Assembly: GCA_946887295.1 (NCBI GenBank)
Contig: CAMPKP010000179.1
Coordinates: 1-5,886, forward strand
Length of the DNA stretch: 5,886 nt
Source of the DNA: an uncultured Gemmatimonadota bacterium
GTDB taxonomy: Bacteria; Gemmatimonadota; Gemmatimonadetes; Gemmatimonadales; GWC2-71-9
Direction of reading: 5' to 3'
Numbering within the stretch: the stretch's first letter is position 1; each line of letters begins with the position of its first letter. The notes under the pieces are model-generated. The model worked only from the letters and a program-made list of their open reading frames with translations, made no database searches and was not told the origin of the DNA. Shown one piece after another: positions 1 to 5,886 of this stretch. The position numbers were made by a program, and so were the translations under genes.

Positions 1-835
1 TGATCGTCTCGACGCAGCCTCCCTGGTCCACCGCCACGTCCACGATGACCGAGCCTGGCTTCATGGCCTTCAGGTCGGACCGTTTGACCAGGTTGGGGGC
101 CTTGGCCCCGGGGAGGAGGACCGCGCCGATCACCAGGTCGGCCCGGCGGATCGCGTCCAGGATGTTGTGGCGGTTGGAGTACGCGGTGTCCACGTTGGCG
201 GGGAGCACGTCGTCGAGATAGCGCAGGCGATCGAGGGAGATGTCCAGGATGGTGACATGGGCGCCGAGTCCGGCCGCCATCTTGGCCGCGTTGATCCCGA
301 CCACCCCGCCCCCGATGATCACCACCTCGCCCGGTGCGACGCCCGGCACCCCGCCCAGGAGGATGCCGCTGCCGCCGAACACCTTCTCCAGGTACTTGGC
401 GCCTTCCTGGACCGACATCCGGCCCGCGACCTCCGACATCGGCGTGAGCAGCGGGAGCTCGCCGCTGGGCAGCTGCACCGTCTCGTAGGCGACGGCCACC
501 GCGCCCGAGTCGATCACGGCCCGGGTCAGCTCCTCCGACGCCGCGAAGTGGAAGTAGGTGTAGATCACCTGCCCGCGTCGCATCCGGGGCCACTCGACCG
601 CGATCGGCTCCTTCACCTTCATGATCATCTCGGCCTGCTTCCACACCTCGTCGGCGGTCGGCAGGATCCTCGCGCCCACGGCCGTGTACGCCTCGTCAGG
701 GAAGCCGCTGCCCAGTCCCCCGCCCTGCTCGACCAGGACCGTGTGGCCGGCCGCCGTCAGCGCCTCGGCGCCCGCGGGCACCAGGGCGATGCGGTTCTCG
801 TTGGTCTTGATCTCCTTCGGAACGCCGATCAGCAT
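1..835 (-). CDS. ald: Alanine dehydrogenase, 3' end outside the window
   Basis: Alanine dehydrogenase catalyses NAD-dependent reversible oxidative deamination of L-alanine to pyruvate and ammonia in the cytoplasm. The visible 278 residues begin [20 protein letters not shown], the family's hallmark N-terminus. Residues known from the Mycobacterium tuberculosis enzyme fall at matching positions: R15 and K75 (pyruvate binding), H96 and D270 (catalytic). The Rossmann fold has its glycine loop GGGVVG at 175-180 and an acidic residue, D198, at the end of the second strand, as expected for NAD. Family members are about 370 residues, so roughly 90-100 residues are missing beyond the left edge. The ATG at 833-835 was chosen because it gives the canonical N-terminus and no in-frame start lies in the 46-bp gap upstream. 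Its ribosome-binding site is poor (GAGG only 4 nt away). It is the last visible gene of the block and probably co-transcribed with the M16 gene. The related transhydrogenase alpha subunit is less likely, given the exact active-site match. Confidence 0.96.
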   Translation of the reverse strand, partial: MLIGVPKEIKTNENRIALVPAGAEALTAAGHTVLVEQGGGLGSGFPDEAYTAVGARILPTADEVWKQAEMIMKVKEPIAVEWPRMRRGQVIYTYFHFAASEELTRAVIDSGAVAVAYETVQLPSGELPLLTPMSEVAGRMSVQEGAKYLEKVFGGSGILLGGVPGVAPGEVVIIGGGVVGINAAKMAAGLGAHVTILDISLDRLRYLDDVLPANVDTAYSNRHNILDAIRRADLVIGAVLLPGAKAPNLVKRSDLKAMKPGSVIVDVAVDQGGCVETI

Positions 836-881
836 GGGGCCTCGGGCAGTGGGGTGTCCGTGTCGCGTGGAGCTGAGGTGC

Positions 882-2144
882 TCAGGATGACGGCGTCGGC
901 CCCAGCCTGACCACGGTCTGGCGGTCCGCGGGGAAGAACTCGGCGGCGACCGAGGCGATCTCGTCGGCGCTCACGGCGTCGATCTCGGCGAGCATTCGAT
1001 CGAGCGGCCGGTAGGGGTCGTCGTGCAGGCTGAACCCGGCGAGCCGGCCCATCCGCGCCGCGGGGCTCTCGAGCGAGAGCATGATCTGGCCCTTGAGCTG
1101 CTGCTTGCCGTGCACCAGCTCGCCCGGTGGCAGGCCCTCGCGCGCGAGCCGGTCGTACTCCTGGCGGATGGCTTCGACCGCCTGGTCGGCGCTCGCCGTC
1201 TGGCTGCCCACGTAGACGCCGAGCTGCCCGGTGCTCTGGTAGAAGTTCTTGTAGGCGAAGATGGCGTAGGCCAGCCCCAGCTCCTCGCGCACCCGCTGAA
1301 AGAGCCGGCTGGACATGCCGCCGCCGAACACGTTGGTGAGAATGGCGAGCGCGAACCGCCGGGGATCCCTGAGCGGGAAGGTGTCGGTGCCGAAGACGAC
1401 GTGGCTCTGTGCCGTGTCGCGCTCCTCCCACCGGACCAGTCCCCGGGTCGCCGGCGCGGCCGGCACCGGCCGGCGGGCCGGCTGCCGCGCATCTCCGTCG
1501 AACCAGCCCTCGCGTCCCAGCAGCTCGAGCAGCCGCCCGTGCTCCAGGTTGCCCGCGGCCGCCACCACGCAGTTGCCGGGGTGGTACCCCGTCTGGTGCA
1601 GGCACCTGAGGTCCCCGGCCGAGGTGGCCGCGAGGGTCTCCGGGGTGCCGAGAATGGAGTACCCGTAGGGATGGTCGGGCCACAGGGCGCCGGCGTGGAG
1701 CTCGAAGACGAGATCGTCCGGAGTGTCCTCCACCCCGTGGATCTCCTCCAGGATCACGTTCCGCTCAGGCTCGAGGTCGCTTTCCCGAAGCAGCGGGCGG
1801 CGGACCAGGTCGGTGAGGATGTCCACCGCCAGCGGGAGGTCGGCGTCGAGCACGTGGGCCTGGTAGCTGGTGGCGTCGCGCCCGGTGTAGGCGTCGAGAT
1901 TCCCGCCGCGGACCTCCAGCTCGAGGGCCAGGTCCCGGGCACTCCGGCGCTCGGTGCCCTTGAACACCATGTGCTCGAGCAGATGGGAGATCCCCATCCG
2001 CTCAGGGCGTTCGTGGGCGCTGGCCGTCCGCACGTAGATCCCCAGGGCCGCCGACCGAACCCCCGGCAGCGACTCGGAGTAGACGACCAGTCCGTTCGGT
2101 GCCGTGGTCCGGTGCAGCCCTTCGTCGAGAAGAACCGTTTCCAC
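882..2144 (-). CDS. M16-family zinc metallopeptidase (processing-peptidase-like)
   Basis: This is a 420-residue, single-unit M16 peptidase of the kind related to the mitochondrial processing peptidase beta subunit and Bacillus YmxG/MlpA. The inverted zinc motif HLLEH is at 54-58 (H54 and H58 as ligands, E57 as the catalytic base), and the distal ligand is E134 in ILEEI. The 75-residue spacing between H58 and E134 equals that of yeast MPP beta. The C-terminal M16 domain carries the family signature [10 protein letters not shown] (274-283) and GLAY (290-293), so both halves of the fold are present and the active half looks intact. No signal peptide or membrane helix is seen, which suggests a cytoplasmic enzyme. 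The start is a GTG at 2142-2144, 6 bp after the pnp stop, with AAGGA inside the end of pnp as ribosome-binding site. Its substrate cannot be told from sequence; family members degrade peptides or trim precursors. Position directly after pnp is recurrent in bacteria. Confidence 0.95.
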   Translation of the reverse strand: METVLLDEGLHRTTAPNGLVVYSESLPGVRSAALGIYVRTASAHERPERMGISHLLEHMVFKGTERRSARDLALELEVRGGNLDAYTGRDATSYQAHVLDADLPLAVDILTDLVRRPLLRESDLEPERNVILEEIHGVEDTPDDLVFELHAGALWPDHPYGYSILGTPETLAATSAGDLRCLHQTGYHPGNCVVAAAGNLEHGRLLELLGREGWFDGDARQPARRPVPAAPATRGLVRWEERDTAQSHVVFGTDTFPLRDPRRFALAILTNVFGGGMSSRLFQRVREELGLAYAIFAYKNFYQSTGQLGVYVGSQTASADQAVEAIRQEYDRLAREGLPPGELVHGKQQLKGQIMLSLESPAARMGRLAGFSLHDDPYRPLDRMLAEIDAVSADEIASVAAEFFPADRQTVVRLGPTPSS

Positions 2145-2150
2145 GAAGGG

Positions 2151-4241
2151 TTATTCCTTGGGGAGCAGCGCCTTCCGGGACAGCTTCATGCGTCCCCGGT
2201 CGTCCACCTCGAGCAGCTTGACCTGGACGATGTCGCCCTTCTTGACGACGTCCTCGGTCTTCTCGGTGCGGCCGTGCTGGAGCTCGCTGATGTGAAGCAG
2301 CCCCTCCACCCCCGGCAGGATCTCGACGAAGGCGCCGAAGGCGGTCGTGCTCTTGACCGGTCCCTCGTAGGTCCGCCCGACTTCCGGCTCGGTGGTGATC
2401 GCCGCGACCATCGCGCGGGCCTTCTCGCCCGCCTCGCCGCCGACCGCGGAGATGGTGACGACTCCGCTGTCCTCGATGCTGATCTTGGCGCCGGTGGCGT
2501 CCTGGATCCCGCGGATGGTCTTCCCCTTGGGCCCGATCACGTCGCCGATCTTATCCGGCTTGATCTGCATGGTGAAGATGCGCGGGGCGTACTGCGACAG
2601 CTCCGTCCGGGGTCCCGGGAGGGCCTTGGCCATCTCCTTGAGGATGTGCAGCCGTCCGCGGCGGGCCTTCTCCAGCGCCTGCTCCATGATCTTGAGGTCG
2701 AGGCCCTCGATCTTGATGTCCATCTGGATCGAGGTGATCCCCTTCTCGGTGCCGGCCACCTTGAAGTCCATGTCGCCCAGGTGATCCTCGGAGCCGAGGA
2801 TGTCGGTCAGGATGGCGACCTTCTCGCCTTCCTTGATGAGCCCCATCGCCACGCCGGCGCAGGCCGCCTTCATCGGCACGCCGGCATCCATCAGGGCCAG
2901 CGAGCCGCCGCAGACCGTCGCCATGGACGACGACCCGTTCGACTCGAGGATCTCGGAGACGACGCGGAGCGTGTAGGGGAAGTCCTCGTAGTGCGGAAGG
3001 AGCGGCTGCAGCGCGCGCTCCGCCAGGGCGCCGTGCCCGATCTCGCGGCGGCTGGTGCCCCGGATCATCTTGACCTCGCCGGTGGAGTACGGCGGGAAGT
3101 TGTAATGCAGCATGAACGACTTGGTCGTCTCGCCAGCCACGTCGATGCTGTCGATCCGCTGCTCGTCGTCGGTCGTGCCGAGCGTGGCGGACACCAGCGC
3201 CTGGGTCTGGCCCCGGGTGAAGAGCGCCGAGCCGTGGGTGCGGGGCAGGACCCCGGTCTCGATGGTGATCGGCCGGATGGTGTCCAGGTCGCGGCCATCC
3301 ACCCGCTCGCCGCGCTCGAGCACCTGCTTGCGCATCACCCGGTACTCGATGTCCTCGAGGTGGTTGGAGATCTCGCGACCCCGCTCGGGGTATTCGGCCA
3401 CCAGCGCCTGCATCGCCCGGTCCTTCACCGCCTTCACGCCGGCGGACCGCGCCGCCTTGTCCTTGGCGTTGATCGCCTCGGCCATGAGCACTTCGGCGGC
3501 ATCGGCCGCCCGGCCCTCCAGCTCGGGGTCGACTTCGGCCTTGACCCAGGGCATCGGGGCCGGGGTACCGGCCTTGTCCATGAGCTGGCGCTCGAGTCCG
3601 ATGACGTCCTTGATCCCCTTCTGGGCGACCTTCAGCGCCTCCAGGATCTCGGCCTCGGACACTTCGAGCGACCCGCCCTCGACCATCACCACCGAGTCGG
3701 CCGTGCCGCTCACGACCAGGTCGATGCTCGAGAACTCGAGCTGCTGAAACGTCGGGTTGAGGATCCAGTTGCCCTCGACCCGTCCCACGCGTACGCCGGC
3801 CAGCGGGCCGTTCCAGGGCACCGGCGACAGGCTCAGCGCGGTGGAGGCCGCGATCACGCCGAGGATGTCGGCGTCGTTCTCCTGGTCGGCCGACAGCACG
3901 GTGACGAACACCTGAACCTCGTTCTTGAACCCCTCGGGGAAGAGCGGACGGATCGAGCGATCGATCAGCCGGCTCGCGAGGATCTCCTTGTCGGAGGGGC
4001 GGCCCTCACGCTTGAGGAACCCGCCGGGGATCTTGCCCGCGGCGTAGGTCTTCTCGCGATACTCGACGGTGAGGGGGAAGAACGGGAGGGTGGAAACGTT
4101 GGAGGATACGGTCACCGCCGCCAGCACCATCGTGTCGCCGAACCGGACCATCGCGGAGCCGGCGGCCTGCTTCGCCATGCGACCGGTCTCCAGATATAGC
4201 GGCCGTCCGGCGAACTGGGTTTCGATCCGTTGTACTGTCAC
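2151..4241 (-). CDS. pnp: Polyribonucleotide nucleotidyltransferase (PNPase)
   Basis: PNPase is a trimeric 3'-5' exoribonuclease that phosphorolyses RNA to nucleoside diphosphates and can add tails in reverse; in many bacteria it works in the RNA degradosome. All domains are present in 696 residues. The first RNase PH core includes FFPLTVEYREKTYAAGKIPG (54-73). A helical linker follows at about 240-310. The second, catalytic RNase PH core has THGSALFTRGQTQAL (335-349), TSRREIGHGALAERAL (396-411), SNGSSSMATVCGGSLALMDA (434-453) and DHLGDMDFKVAGT (486-498). The last contains D486 and D492, the metal-binding aspartates at the same numbers as in E. coli. A KH domain with the loop IGPKGK (569-574) and an S1 domain (about 620-690) complete it. 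The protein stops almost immediately after S1, about 15 residues shorter than the E. coli enzyme, so the degradosome-type C-terminal tail is essentially absent. The start is a GTG at 4239-4241 behind an AG-rich ribosome-binding tract. The leader carries structures suggestive of attenuation or autocontrol. Confidence 0.98.
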   Translation of the reverse strand: MTVQRIETQFAGRPLYLETGRMAKQAAGSAMVRFGDTMVLAAVTVSSNVSTLPFFPLTVEYREKTYAAGKIPGGFLKREGRPSDKEILASRLIDRSIRPLFPEGFKNEVQVFVTVLSADQENDADILGVIAASTALSLSPVPWNGPLAGVRVGRVEGNWILNPTFQQLEFSSIDLVVSGTADSVVMVEGGSLEVSEAEILEALKVAQKGIKDVIGLERQLMDKAGTPAPMPWVKAEVDPELEGRAADAAEVLMAEAINAKDKAARSAGVKAVKDRAMQALVAEYPERGREISNHLEDIEYRVMRKQVLERGERVDGRDLDTIRPITIETGVLPRTHGSALFTRGQTQALVSATLGTTDDEQRIDSIDVAGETTKSFMLHYNFPPYSTGEVKMIRGTSRREIGHGALAERALQPLLPHYEDFPYTLRVVSEILESNGSSSMATVCGGSLALMDAGVPMKAACAGVAMGLIKEGEKVAILTDILGSEDHLGDMDFKVAGTEKGITSIQMDIKIEGLDLKIMEQALEKARRGRLHILKEMAKALPGPRTELSQYAPRIFTMQIKPDKIGDVIGPKGKTIRGIQDATGAKISIEDSGVVTISAVGGEAGEKARAMVAAITTEPEVGRTYEGPVKSTTAFGAFVEILPGVEGLLHISELQHGRTEKTEDVVKKGDIVQVKLLEVDDRGRMKLSRKALLPKE
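2155..2159 (-). promoter_or_regulatory. Ribosome-binding site of the M16 peptidase, inside the end of pnp
   Basis: AAGGA on the minus strand overlaps the last lysine and glutamate codons of pnp and lies 10 nt before the GTG start of the peptidase gene. Ribosomes terminating on pnp would cover it, which suggests coupled translation. Confidence 0.6.
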
Positions 4242-4247
4242 TGCCTG

Positions 4248-4257
4248 CTCTCTCTCT
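4248..4257 (-). promoter_or_regulatory. AG-repeat ribosome-binding site of pnp
   Basis: The minus strand reads AGAGAGAGAG, ending 6 nt before the GTG start of pnp. No better purine-rich tract is near, so this five-unit dinucleotide repeat is the likely Shine-Dalgarno region and supports the GTG start. Confidence 0.55.
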
Positions 4258-4301
4258 GTGTGCTCTGGTTTCTTTGCTGCTCGGACACATCAATACAGAG
4301 A
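4253..4301 (-). promoter_or_regulatory. Possible long-range stem masking the pnp ribosome-binding site
   Basis: Immediately after the rpsO-pnp hairpin, minus-strand TCTCTGT (4301-4295) is exactly complementary to ACAGAGA (4259-4253), which is part of the AG tract serving as the pnp ribosome-binding region. The pairing can be extended across a 6-nt bulge by GTG (4288-4286) with CAC (4262-4260). If formed, it would occlude the Shine-Dalgarno sequence. The complementarity is seen in the sequence; a regulatory role, by analogy with the PNPase-autocontrolled duplex leader of E. coli pnp, is inference, and a short repetitive AG tract raises the chance of coincidence. Confidence 0.35.
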
Positions 4302-4332
4302 GGGCGTCCCGATACTGCCGATCGGGACGCCC
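4302..4332 (-). terminator. Perfect 12-bp hairpin between rpsO and pnp: intrinsic terminator, attenuator or processing site
   Basis: The arms 4302-4313 (GGGCGTCCCGAT) and 4321-4332 (ATCGGGACGCCC) are exact reverse complements around a 7-nt loop. In the direction of transcription the hairpin begins 17 nt after the rpsO stop and is followed by TCTCTGTATT, which is only moderately U-rich. It could therefore terminate a fraction of transcripts, protect the rpsO 3' end, or be cut by RNase III. Its place matches the terminator t1 between rpsO and pnp in E. coli. The structure is seen directly; termination efficiency is inferred. Confidence 0.75.
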
Positions 4333-4349
4333 CCTGCGGTGCGCGACGT

Positions 4350-4610
4350 TTAGTGACGGAGACCAAGCTGCTCGATCAGCGCCCGGTAGGTCTGGAGGTC
4401 GCTGCGCCTGAGGTAGGTCAGCAGCCTGCGACGGGTACCGACCATCTTCAGCAGACCCCGCCGCCCATGGTGGTCCTTGGGGTGGGTTCGGAAGTGATCG
4501 GTGAGGGAGTTGATCCGCTCGGTGAGAAGGGCGACCTGCACCTTGGTGGACCCGGTGTCGGTGCCGTGGGCCTGGTGCTTGGCCATCGTGCCCTGCTTGT
4601 CGAAGCTCAT
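4350..4610 (-). CDS. rpsO: 30S ribosomal protein S15
   Basis: S15 is a primary 16S rRNA-binding protein that organises the central-domain three-way junction and the h22 GU/GC site of the 30S platform. The 86-residue product has the family core [15 protein letters not shown] (19-33), then [12 protein letters not shown] (46-57) and the C-terminus IEQLGLRH; family length is usually 88-89. Aligned by eye to E. coli, the rRNA-contact residues H41 and D48 (mature numbering) are kept as H39 and D46, and T19, G20 and Q25 are also kept. Two unusual residues stand out: K23 where the family has Glu (TGSxEVQ), and G49 where E. coli and Thermus have the contact residue Ser (DHHSRRG). The ATG at 4608-4610 is chosen over the internal ATG at 4584-4586 because a strong AAGGA lies 7 nt upstream and because the shorter form would lose most of the N-terminal helix. 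In other bacteria S15 represses its own leader; no such element could be identified by eye. Confidence 0.98.
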   Translation of the reverse strand: MSFDKQGTMAKHQAHGTDTGSTKVQVALLTERINSLTDHFRTHPKDHHGRRGLLKMVGTRRRLLTYLRRSDLQTYRALIEQLGLRH

Positions 4611-4617
4611 GCCGCCG

Positions 4618-4622
4618 TCCTT
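4618..4622 (-). promoter_or_regulatory. Ribosome-binding site of rpsO
   Basis: AAGGA on the minus strand ends 7 nt before the ATG at 4608-4610. This is the best Shine-Dalgarno match in the window and decides the start of S15 over the internal ATG at 4584-4586. Confidence 0.85.
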
Positions 4623-4678
4623 GGGTGTTTTCCGCTCGCGTCGTAATCCGTTGTAGCTGTGAAGAATAACCGGGATTT

Positions 4679-4701
4679 GGGGGTCGGGGCAAGGGACCCC
4701 C
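4679..4701 (-). terminator. GC-rich hairpin abutting the rseP stop codon
   Basis: Arms 4679-4685 (GGGGGTC) and 4695-4701 (GACCCCC) are exact reverse complements with a 9-nt loop. The hairpin starts at the base after the rseP stop. In the direction of transcription it is followed by AAATCCCGGTTATTC, with no U tract, so it is at best a weak terminator or an mRNA-end stabiliser. The rest of the 91-bp gap to rpsO holds the rpsO ribosome-binding site and no convincing promoter. Confidence 0.4.
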
Positions 4702-5886
4702 TCACCCCCCGAAGAGCCTCCTGATGTCGTTCGAGAACGCCAGTCCCATCAACAGCACGATCAGCACCATGCCCACCGCGGTGAGCCGCTCCCGGAGCTT
4801 GAGAGGCAGCGGCCGCCGGATCACCGCTTCGGCCAGCAGGAACAGGAACTGGCCGCCGTCCAGCACCGGGATCGGCAGGAGGTTCAGGATCGCCAGGTTG
4901 ATCGAGATCAGCGCCATGAAGGCCAGGAACGGGTCCAGGCCCATCCGGGCGCTCTCGCCGGCGAGCTGGCCGATCATGATCGGCCCGCCCACTTCGCGCC
5001 GGGAGATCCGGCCGCTGAAGAGGCCGCGGACCGTGCGGACGATCTGGGTGGACGAGCTCACCGTCGCTTTCCATCCCTCCACCACCGCCGCGCCGATGCT
5101 CAGGGGCTCGGAGCGGAAGTTCAGCTCGACCGAGATGCCGATCCGCCCCACCTGGCGCGGCTTGCCGTCGAGTCCCTCGACCGTCTCGACCTCGGGACGG
5201 ACCTCGAGCGTGCGCCTTCCCGTCGCGCGTCCGATCTCCATGGAGACCGGCTCGCCCTGGTTGGCCTGCAGCACCTCCAGCACGTCGTACCACTGGGCGA
5301 TGGGCCGGCCGTTCAGCTTCAGGATCGTGTCGCCGGGCTGCACGCCGGCGCGCTCCGCCGGCCGGCCGGGGAGCACCTGGCCGACGACCGCCGGGCGGAA
5401 CGGCTGGAGCGCCTGGGATGCCTTGAGCCGCTGCTCCAGCGCGTCCTGATGGATCCGCAGCACCACCGGCCTGGCGCCCTCGAGCTCGATGCGGATCTCG
5501 GGCTCGGGCGCGTTCGCGATGGCGTCGGTGACCTCGTTCCACGAGGCGACCGGCCGCCCGTTGATCGCGGTGATACGGGCACCGGCAGGTATCTCGCGCA
5601 GCTCCTCGGCGCCGGGCGGCACCATCTCCTCGATGACGCGCCCCACCGTGGTCGTCGGATCGATCTGGCGGCCGTTCTTGGCCGCGAGGAAGGAGAACGC
5701 CAGCCAGGCGAAGAGCGCGTTCATCGTCACCCCGGCGAGGATGATGATCATCCTCTTCCAGACCGGCTGGGCCTCGAACACGCGGTCGGGCGGCACCGGC
5801 GCTTCGACACGACCTCCTTCGAGCGCGGAGCTGGTCACGTCCTCCTCGCGGCTCGCCATCTTCACGTAGCCGCCGAGGGGGAGCCA
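4702..5886 (-). CDS. rseP: RseP-type site-2 intramembrane zinc protease, 5' end outside the window
   Basis: RseP-type M50 proteases cut transmembrane segments, typically anti-sigma factors or signal-peptide remnants, inside the cytoplasmic membrane. The visible 394 residues begin [10 protein letters not shown], the conserved membrane-reentrant beta segment just after the first helix. The HExxH helix is therefore outside the window; a GTG 21 bp in (5863-5865) is internal and not a start. A second membrane helix spans about 45-69 ([19 protein letters not shown]). A first, divergent PDZ-like domain is at about 83-145 and a clear second PDZ at about 166-229 ([20 protein letters not shown]). Then come VGGPIMIGQ (299-307) and the third helix with [11 protein letters not shown], where D343 in LDG is the expected third zinc ligand. 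A fourth helix lies near 365-385. Two PDZ domains match RseP of Gram-negative bacteria better than Bacillus RasP, which has one. It lies upstream of rpsO in the same orientation. The symbol rests on homology, and its substrate is unknown. Confidence 0.95.
   Translation of the reverse strand, partial: WLPLGGYVKMASREEDVTSSALEGGRVEAPVPPDRVFEAQPVWKRMIIILAGVTMNALFAWLAFSFLAAKNGRQIDPTTTVGRVIEEMVPPGAEELREIPAGARITAINGRPVASWNEVTDAIANAPEPEIRIELEGARPVVLRIHQDALEQRLKASQALQPFRPAVVGQVLPGRPAERAGVQPGDTILKLNGRPIAQWYDVLEVLQANQGEPVSMEIGRATGRRTLEVRPEVETVEGLDGKPRQVGRIGISVELNFRSEPLSIGAAVVEGWKATVSSSTQIVRTVRGLFSGRISRREVGGPIMIGQLAGESARMGLDPFLAFMALISINLAILNLLPIPVLDGGQFLFLLAEAVIRRPLPLKLRERLTAVGMVLIVLLMGLAFSNDIRRLFGG

Noticed and set aside
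167..910. A 247-codon plus-strand open frame opposite ald.
   Set aside because: The opposite strand encodes alanine dehydrogenase with every catalytic residue in place; this frame is its GC-driven shadow.
829..1683. A 284-codon minus-strand open frame overlapping the M16 gene, and a 173-codon one at 971-1492.
   Set aside because: Both are low-complexity Arg/Ala/Gly/Pro-rich alternate frames inside a well-supported peptidase gene, and the first would also cover the ald start.
1023..4199. A 1058-codon plus-strand open frame running antisense through the M16 gene and pnp.
   Set aside because: It is in exact codon register with both sense genes, which share one frame and are separated by 6 bp. 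Antisense stops there need sense TTA, CTA or TCA codons, which this GC-rich genome avoids; the frame ends at a CTA leucine codon near the start of pnp. The product is rich in His, Arg, Gly, Asp and Leu, with no recognisable domain. It is a codon-bias shadow.
4242..4300. Possible separate pnp promoter with TTGATG as -35 on the minus strand.
   Set aside because: At 17 bp spacing the -10 position reads AACCAG, which does not resemble TATAAT.
4663..4692. Possible rpsO promoter: TTGCCC, 18 bp, TATTCT on the minus strand.
   Set aside because: Only 3 of 6 and 4 of 6 consensus matches, and the -35 falls in the loop of the hairpin after rseP. Promoter consensus for this lineage is uncertain, so it is too weak to annotate.
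4607..5542. A 311-codon minus-strand open frame over rseP.
   Set aside because: Arg/Gly/Ala-rich alternate frame with no recognisable motifs; the overlapping rseP frame has clear PDZ domains and the LDG motif.
5863..5865. GTG as the start codon of the protease gene.
   Set aside because: The frame stays open to the right edge and encodes LPLGGY in front of it, the conserved RseP segment, so the gene begins outside the window.

Overview
The window is ordinary conserved bacterial core genome. It is strongly GC-rich, with codons ending mostly in G or C, and every supportable gene lies on the minus strand in one tightly packed block. Read in the direction of transcription (right to left) the order is: an RseP-type site-2 intramembrane protease (5' end cut by the window edge), ribosomal protein S15 (rpsO), polynucleotide phosphorylase (pnp), a zinc M16-family processing peptidase, and alanine dehydrogenase (ald, 3' end cut by the window edge). 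No tRNA, rRNA, CRISPR array, insertion sequence or plus-strand gene was found.

Layout. 4702-5886 encodes the RseP homologue from the conserved LPLGGYVKM segment to its natural stop; the HExxH-bearing first membrane helix lies outside. A 91-bp gap follows, with a GC-rich hairpin touching the rseP stop and a strong Shine-Dalgarno sequence for rpsO (4350-4610). The 108-bp rpsO-pnp gap holds a perfect 12-bp inverted repeat just after the rpsO stop, then a short leader whose beginning is complementary to the AG-rich pnp ribosome-binding region. pnp (2151-4241) is followed after only 6 bp by the M16 peptidase (882-2144). After 46 bp comes ald (835 to the left edge). No stretch above 300 bp lacks a gene.

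Organism. High GC, an RseP homologue with two PDZ domains, and the rpsO-pnp-M16 order fit a soil or sediment-type bacterium. The membrane segment of the RseP homologue, with ILAGVTMN instead of the proteobacterial AAGP..N, makes me lean to Gemmatimonadota or a neighbouring phylum. That is recollection of family sequences, not a search result. rpsO-pnp-M16 is a recurrent bacterial cluster; rseP directly upstream of rpsO is less usual.

Function. S15 nucleates assembly of the 30S platform, PNPase degrades and processes RNA, the M16 peptidase degrades or processes peptides, RseP cleaves membrane substrates in stress signalling, and alanine dehydrogenase links alanine to pyruvate. The clearest shared theme is translation and RNA turnover (rpsO-pnp). 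The most interesting non-coding signal is the rpsO-pnp spacer, which resembles in layout, though not demonstrably in sequence, the attenuating and autoregulated pnp leader of Escherichia coli. I found no evidence of a previously undescribed system.
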